From Orobanche coerulescens (Eukaryota; Streptophyta; Magnoliopsida; Lamiales; Orobanchaceae), in contig CM065815.1 in the NCBI GenBank assembly GCA_033398695.1, positions 97,678,501 through 97,742,500 of the forward strand: a stretch of DNA of 64,000 bases, read 5' to 3'. The position numbers were made by a program, and so were the translations under genes. Under the pieces are notes generated by a model, which saw only the letters and a list, made by a program, of their open reading frames with translations, did not search any database and was not told the origin of the DNA. Positions within the stretch are counted from its first letter, which is position 1; the number at the start of each line of letters is the position of its first letter. Positions 57,453-64,000 of the stretch are shown here, in pieces.

Positions 57453-59469
57453 GTAATCACTCTTCATCTTTGGATTTTGTTTCGGATTGAATGTTGATGT
57501 TCTTGAGTTGATGATTATCATATAAACAAGTTGATAAGCATGATTATGATATGGATTACCAGATTATGATGATGTTATTGTTGATATGAAGATATTGATA
57601 TGATTCTTGTGGTTTGAATTGTGTTGTTCGTTTTCTTGAGATAAGTGGATTAATCCTTCTCCTCAGTTTCGGATGTTGATGTTATTGTCGATGATACTCT
57701 CTGTAATGGAAGATTAAGGAAGTGTTGTTACGTTCTTGATGTTTCATGTATTGATATTAAGGAAGATGATATATGGATGTAGAACTTGGATTATAAGTTG
57801 GATGATTGTTTATATGTTAAAGGATATCAAATTTCGTTGTTTTGATAGCTATAAACATGGTTTTGAATCACTTAGTGTTCTTGATAATCGTCATATGTTG
57901 ATTGGAATCTGAAAAGCATGCATCTATACAGCATTAGCGCACACTAAGCTTAATCTCTAGCGCACGCTAACGGGAGCAACTTAGCGCACGCTACATTAAG
58001 TGATTAACGTGCGCTAAGTAGGCAGACAGTGCAGTATATTCTGTTTCGGTTATGAATTCGTGATTGTTTAAGTTGGTTTGATCAGACTTGTGGTTAACCG
58101 AGATATTGCTGAGCCGTTGGGTTTGTGAATTGGTTTTATCGATTGTTGATTGTTGTCGAACTTGTTGTCTATCGATTTTTTTGTAATAGGTTGAGATTAT
58201 TGATTGGTGATTAGAACCATGCTTTGCGGTCGTGTTCGAGAATGTTCGTGAATTGCATTGATCAGGGCCAAGTGGCTTGTAGATGACGGCAATGGATTTG
58301 GTAACAGCTTCCTCTTCGTTGTATTAGTATCGAGGTAAGTTATTACTTGCTCAGTTTATAATATTAATGAATGGTTTCCGTTTCATTCGTTTATAATTCG
58401 TATAGCAATGTTTATAATCATAATCACAGGAGGTTTGGGATTATAAGTTGTATTCGAGTTTTGGAAATTAAATCATAATGTATATGATTTAAATTTGTTG
58501 TTAATATACTTGGTATCAAGGATACATCGTGGTATAGATGAAGATATGAATTATCTACAATCCGTGATACTTTGGACCATCGAGTATTGAGGATAATGGT
58601 TCGTGATGGTTTAGACATTGAGACCGTTCTCGAAGGACTCGGGGCAAGTACTCTATTCATTTTTATCATTTGTGTCGATCATGTCGTGATACATTCGTGT
58701 ATCGTTGTTGTCATGCATTTGTGCATTGTTGTTGTCGTGTATTGTGTACTGTTGTTTTGTGCAGTTGTGCATTGTTGTCATATGTCCACCTCGTGTTGGT
58801 CCGACGGGATCATCGGGGGATCTATGCTAGCGTGCGCTGGATCATCGGACGGGTTTTCCACCTCGGGTTGGTCTGACGGGATCATCGGGGGATCTAGGCA
58901 GTGAACGCTGGATCATCGGATTGCCATGTATTGTTGTTGTGCATATGTATATTATGGGCTTGCCATAAGTATACATTGTCGTTATTGTTGTGATCATATT
59001 GATGTTGTCATATGAGTATGCATTTGTAGGTCTTATGTTAGGACCATGTCCGTATGTTGTGTTGATCTGATCTCGGATTAGAGTGACATGATGGTAATGG
59101 TATTTCGTATCTTGAGATATGTTCCGTATTTCCTTGATACTTGTCTTTGATAGACAATCGATTATCGTATTGGAATTGTCGACGTTATCCGATGGATTGA
59201 ATTGGCCAGAGTTGGTATAATTTCCGTATCGCGAGTTATGATAATGTTTTGAGAACATTGGGTATTGTTGAGATACCGTACAGATATTTCGGTATTATCT
59301 TATTGTGTTGTTAAGGATACGAATCGTGGATTTTCGTAAAGTTACGACGGTAAGATTACATTGGTCGTATTCTTACATAGTATTTCCATTGATATGTAAT
59401 TATTGACGGGATGTGATGGTTATCATTATTGGATATTATGGCTGACCCCGTCGTGGGCTTTCTTTTTAG
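57453..59469 (+). other. Putative LTR leader intron region (element F)
   Basis: First donor GT at 57453, shared acceptor AG at 59468-59469, and an internal GC donor at 58644-58645 (GGGGCAAGTAC) that would start a second intron of 826 nt. CTGAC with its A at 59445 lies 24 nt from the AG and is followed by CCC-CGTCGT-GGG, a weak hairpin. The acceptor of the first intron cannot be placed. Confidence 0.45.
57935..58016 (+). repeat. Second dyad cluster inside LTR F1 leader
   Basis: Four units (TAGCGCACACTA, TAGCGCACGCTA twice, TAACGTGCGCTA) in 82 bp, about 700 bp after the TATA box. The F2 copy starts at 63698. Confidence 0.88.
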
Positions 59470-59847
59470 GTTCTTGGATTATCAAGCTTGTAGCGGTGGT
59501 GAAGAGATGAGCTTCCCGGAGGATACTGGCTAGAACATGTATTTGTGTATTGAGCTTCTGATCTGTTGTTGTATTCCACTGCTAGAGTATTTTAATTGTT
59601 TGTCTTTATCCGCTGCGTGAGTATTTTTAAATGGCCTATTGGCATTTCGGGCCTTGTGGTTTCAAATGAGATTTTATGACGGTTTTGATAAACGAGTTTT
59701 ATAAAGTCTTCAAATATTTTAAAGATAGTACCGTCGTCGGCCTCTTGGGCATTTGTAAATGCTTGCGAAAATTTCTTTCAGCCTTGTGGGTTCCATCTCG
59801 GGGCCCACGGCACTGTAATATTCCCGGTCGGATCTGGGGGTGTTACA

Positions 59848-62246
59848 GAATATGGTATCGGAGCTTAGGTTGTGAAAACCTAGGCAGTCGGGTCGAGTTG
59901 GGTCGTACTTTTGTCGTGTCATTCGAGTTGTCGGTTGACAAGTGTTTGAGCTCTGAGTTTTGTTGTTCACTCGGGCTTGTGCGTTATGTGATTTACCAGT
60001 GTAGTACTGGGGTTGTTGTAAACCCTTTCAATTGGTGTTAACATGTTTCTCCAGATAGAGCTGTGTTGTGTTCTCGAGTTGAACTGAGTTTGCAAAATGT
60101 GTGTTTTGAAAATATATGTGTCGAGTATTTTCTTGAGTCGAGACATGTGCCAGTATCACGGGGAATCGTCGGCTTCACGGTCTGTAAGTATTTGGATTTT
60201 TGAATTTCATTGAGATTTACTGTCATTCTAAATTGACATGCTTTGAGATTCAGCAGAATATTATGCATTGCAGTATAAGGTGACAGAGTTGGGACAGGAT
60301 TGATGATCTTGAGAAGTTATGATTTTGGAAATCTATGTGTGATTAAGTTTTGGAACGGAGTTGTGTTTTCGGGAGAAGAATTGTGGATTAGTCAGGAGAA
60401 TATGTAGTCATGTTAGTTCATCTTGACATATACGAACTGTTTTTGAGCATTTGGAAATGGTACTTTTCAAAATGAAGGTTTTATGGATGTTTTACCGTAA
60501 ATGATTTTGGGCCGAGACCCAATAGATTTTTTTGAAATTGTTTTATAACTCAGGACTTGGGGTCCGAAAAAGGGTTTTCTACTTTTTAAACTTCTTGTAA
60601 TGCGGAACGAGATACGGGCTGAGACCCTAATGTTTCAAAAGGCCTTTCTGTTTTCTTAAAACTCCCGAGAATTGTAAAACACTTTATTAATCGTTTATCT
60701 ATTTCGTTCCTGCCTTTCGGGGTTTTGGCTTACTTGTTCAAATGAAACCTATCGGGAAGTCTTTCGCTGTGTTGATTTGTTTCAATGTTTTTTCATGGCA
60801 TATTTGAGGTAATCCAGGATGGATTAATGGTTGACATTGCGAGTCATAGGTGGAAAAGGAGTTTTTGGGTCGGAGTTTATATATTGAGATTTTGGAACTC
60901 TATCGTGTAGTTTTCCAATGGAATATCAGTGGATATTGGTGACGAGCCGAATTGGTATACAGGAGTATGGATGTGTAAAAAAACTTCAAAATCGTGTGGA
61001 TTCAAAGGAAACTGTTGTCGAATACTTGGCACCAGCGAGCCGATTTAATTTTTCGGAAATTGATTTTGTGGTCTTACCAAAATTTATATTTTGAGTTTTG
61101 GAATTTTTGAAAAGAACTTTCAAAAATTGTCTTCGTGACAAGATTATATGATTTCAAACTGGTTTTGAAAATATGACTGATATACATACGCATTTAGTGC
61201 ATGGTGAATATCATGGTGAAGTTATGAGTGTGACTCATAAACTAGATATCATATCGATGTTACGAGGAAAATAGATTCTAACTTTAGTATGGTAGTTTGG
61301 TTATCCAGGGATGATCGATAGATTTATCGGATAAGAGAAATATACTGCGTATTGTAGATTCATTCACAGGATGTAATTTTGGAACTTTGGATTTTGTGAA
61401 ACCGGGACATATGTACTATGTGATTCCATTGGTATGGTAGTAGCACGACAATACCATAGTGACTTTTGAATGATTTCTTTGTAAGCGTAGATTTGGGATA
61501 GTAACCCCATGCTGGTTGCTTTGGATATTGAGTGGTCGTCCCCACTCCACTTATGATTGGTATATTCGTCGGTTGTGATTGGTTGTTCATATGCCGAGGG
61601 GTATGTTCGCCAGCCGGGTGTGTTTCTTTGAGATCTACTGTATGTGATTTGTTAAGCAATTTGAGAATTTTGCTCTTTTGTGTATCTGTCTCTGTGGTTC
61701 TGCGTTCATCGTGTTGGAACTTACCGTGTGAAGGTATTCTCGATTATCGTTGATCGATCATTGGTTATATTGGAGTTTATCATGTCGATGATATTCCCTG
61801 TTAATTTATTGCTTGATCATTGTTGGTGATCGTATGAGCGTTCAGATTTTGTGTCGATGTTTCGGAATTTATGTCGTTATTTTGGGCAGTTGTTTTACAG
61901 ATGTATCATGTATTATTGATTTATATCCGAATTGGGATTTGATTGTGCAATCAGGCAGACAGGATTCGACACGAATAGATTATTTCATTCGAAGATGATA
62001 TATTTTGTCGAGACTCAAGGAATTGTGATTGTAAGCATATTGAGACTGCACAGTGAGGTCACTTGCTAGTATCTTAAGGAATCATCGACTTTGCGTATTG
62101 GTAAGTATGCTGTTTCGGTTATTCGTCAATTATGATGATTGATCTTTGTCGTGATGGTTTCGAAATATTTTGGTTGAACGGTTTGTTTGTTTTTCTATGA
62201 CGGATTGCAAGTTTCGAGGACAAAACTTATTTTAAGTGGTGTAGTA
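59848..62246 (+). mobile_element. Element F internal region, non-coding
   Basis: 2.4 kb between F LTRs. PBS TGGTATCGGAGC at 59853-59864; a degenerate copy of the pre-PPT hairpin (AAGTTTCGAGGACAAAACTT, 62209-62228) and a purine-rich AAGTGGTGTAGTA end at 62234-62246. No gag, protease, RT or integrase motif can be read in any frame. Donor-like GTAAGT occurs at about 60184 and 62100. This is a LARD-like non-autonomous element that would depend on related enzymes. Confidence 0.88.
59853..59864 (+). other. Element F primer binding site (tRNA-iMet)
   Basis: TGGTATCGGAGC, 5 nt after LTR F1; the same variant as in A and B. Confidence 0.9.
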
Positions 62247-64000
62247 TGTAATATCCGGAATTTCTACTACCGTTGTTTAATATTATTTTATCTGAGTTAT
62301 ATTGTACAACGTGGAATCTGTACAGTATAGATAAAATAAAAGAAGGACTGAGATGTTAGTATCGGTATAATTGTCGTACTTGGTCGACAATTGTATTTGA
62401 GGATATAGTGTGTCATGTATACGTATCTAATATGTCGAGACGTTGGACAAGAATAGCTGAAAATGGCTAAGTGTAACATTATTAGCGCACGTTAATAATC
62501 ACGAATAGCGCACGCTATCGTGCAGGTTTAGCGCACGCTACGGACACAACTTAGCGTACGCTAGTGAAAAATAGCTCAGAGGGAATCTGCGTGTGGACCA
62601 GGTCACTTTCGGCACACGTTCTGATAAGTCAACGGATGTTTGTAATGTAGTACTAGAGCACGCTAAACCCTAAAGGTTAGCGCACGCTAATGGTATATTG
62701 GACAAAAAGGAATCTTATCCTCGTCAGCACTTTCGGCGTGTGGACCACTCTTCGGAGCATACAGACAAATGAGTCAACTGATGTTAGCGCACGCTAAACG
62801 CAAGGACTTGCGCACGCTAGAGAGTGTAAGTTACGTACGCTAATGCATGGGCGTTACGTACATAAGCACATGTACGAAGCCAGACAGTAGCCCCTGGACC
62901 GCGATAGCGCACGCTAACAAAGTCAGTCAGCGCACGCTAAAGCCGTAGCGCACGCTAAACATGAGATGTTAGCGCACGCTAGTAATGTATTCTATATAAA
63001 GGGACAGACGGGTGTTATGAAGCATTTCATCCATTTCTTTCCTTTCACCCGATAGAGAGAACCTTAGGAGGACATTTGGAGTTTCTAACACTGAGGGATG
63101 ATCCTCTTTAACAAGATTAAAGATGGAAATCATGGATTAAAGCTTTGTTCTTGAAATCATTGGTGATTCTTGGAAATGGATTCAACCTTGGAAATCAATC
63201 CATTCCTTCATAAAGGTAATCACTCTTCATCTTTGGATTTCATTTCGGATTGAATGTTGATGTTCTTGAGTTGATGATTATCATATAAACAAGTTGATAA
63301 GCATGATTATGATATGGATTACCGGATTATGATGATGTTATTGTTGATATGAAGATATTGATATTATTCTTGTGGTTTGAATTGTGTTGTTCGTTTTCTT
63401 GAGATAAGTGGATTAATCCTTCTCCTCAGTTTCGTATGTCGATGTTATTGTCGATGATACTCTCTGTAATGGAAGGTTAAAGAAGTGTTGTTACGTTCTT
63501 GATGTTTCATGTATTGATATTAAGGAAGATGATATATGGATGTAGAACTTGGATTATAAGTTGGATGATTGTTTATATGTTAAAGGATATCAGATTTCAT
63601 TGTTTTGATAGCTATAAACATGGTTTTGAATCACTTAGTGTTCTTGATAATTGTCATATGTTGATTGGAATCTGAAAAGCATGCATCTGTACAGCATTAG
63701 CGCACGCTAAGCTTAATCTCTAGCGCACGCTAATGGGAGCAACTTAGCGCACGCTACGTTAAGTGATTAACGTGCGCTAAGTAGGGAGACAGTGCAGTAT
63801 ATTCTGTTTCGGTTATGAATTCGTGATTGTTTAAGTTGGTTTGATCAGACTTGTGGTTAACCGAGATATTGCTGAGCCGTTGGGTTTGTGAATTGGTTTT
63901 ATCGATTGTTGATTGTTTTCGAACTTGTTGTCTATCGATTTTTTTGTAATAGGTTGAGATTATTGATTGGTGATTAGAACCATGCTTTGCGGTCGTGTTC
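62247..64000 (+). repeat. Element F 3' LTR (LTR F2), cut by window end
   Basis: First 1754 bp of the LTR, nearly identical to F1. Array from 62483 with about 14 units, TATA box at about 62993-63000, second dyad cluster from 63698. It has a 46-bp unit (62483-62528) missing from F1. Few differences from F1 suggest a recent insertion. Confidence 0.95.

Larger units (their letters stand above)
56530..59847 (+). repeat. Element F 5' LTR (LTR F1)
   Basis: 3318 bp, TGTAATATCC to GGTGTTACA. Array 56766-57218, TATA 57230-57237, donor ATAAAG/GTAATC (GT at 57453), intronic dyad cluster 57935-58016, GC donor GGG/GCAAGTAC (58644), branch CTGAC 59442-59446, acceptor CTTTTTAG/G (AG 59468-59469). It lacks one 46-bp repeat unit present in LTR F2. 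Confidence 0.95.

Noticed and set aside
58572..58904. 110-residue Val/Ile/Cys-rich ORF in LTR F1
   Set aside because: Low-complexity GTTGTTGTG-type sequence within the LTR leader; hydrophobic by composition, with no conserved motif.
59676..60041. ORF spanning the LTR F1 end and PBS
   Set aside because: It crosses the LTR boundary and primer site, so it is chance reading through element signals, not a gene.

Overview
This window looks like repeat-rich plant nuclear DNA, almost entirely nested LTR retrotransposons. I see no intact host gene. The elements use a plant initiator-Met tRNA primer site, and their pol genes end in a chromodomain of the Tekay/Del type (Ty3/Gypsy chromoviruses). One Copia fragment and one CACTA transposon end are also present. 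Species cannot be told from the sequence.

Layout: 1-522 is a minus-strand Copia fragment. From 523 to about 46646 runs a minus-strand tandem array of one non-autonomous family (here 'B'): five LTRs (B1-B5, about 3.2 kb each) alternating with four internal regions of about 1.97 kb that keep only the zinc-knuckle end of gag. Three other insertions interrupt the array: element A (853-10941, minus strand, in LTR B1, TSD GTATC), element C (19473-28455, plus strand, in a B gag, TSD CCGAT), and a solo LTR D (32803-34823) that has no TSD and sits at the junction of a 1.8-kb local duplication of LTR B3. LTR B5 is cut off by element E (about 46647-53927, plus strand, 5' LTR missing, one long gag-pol frame with many stops). 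A gene-like, intron-containing fragment and a CACTA end follow (53928-55770), then an unassigned stretch, then element F (56530 to beyond the window end). F has LTRs of 3.3 kb and a non-coding 2.4-kb interior.

Six LTR families that differ greatly in sequence share one layout in their own sense strand. First comes a dense array of 12-bp dyads (TAGCGNNCGCTA, centre mostly CA). A TATA box follows within tens of bases, then a short leader with a consensus 5' splice site (AAAG/GT), often a second GC-type donor (AAG/GCAAGTA), and near the LTR end a branch-point-like CTRAC fused to a small CCCC/GGGG hairpin 24-41 nt before a 3' splice site. The LTR end, an iMet PBS, gag-pol, a hairpin over or beside the pol stop, and the PPT follow. 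I read this as a shared promoter array plus a regulated leader intron carried inside the LTR. It is inferred from sequence only and needs RNA evidence.

A caution on data quality: several copies differ from their partners mainly at CAG/CTG trinucleotides. This looks like consensus error at CHG-methylated sites, so some frameshifts, above all in element A, may not be real.
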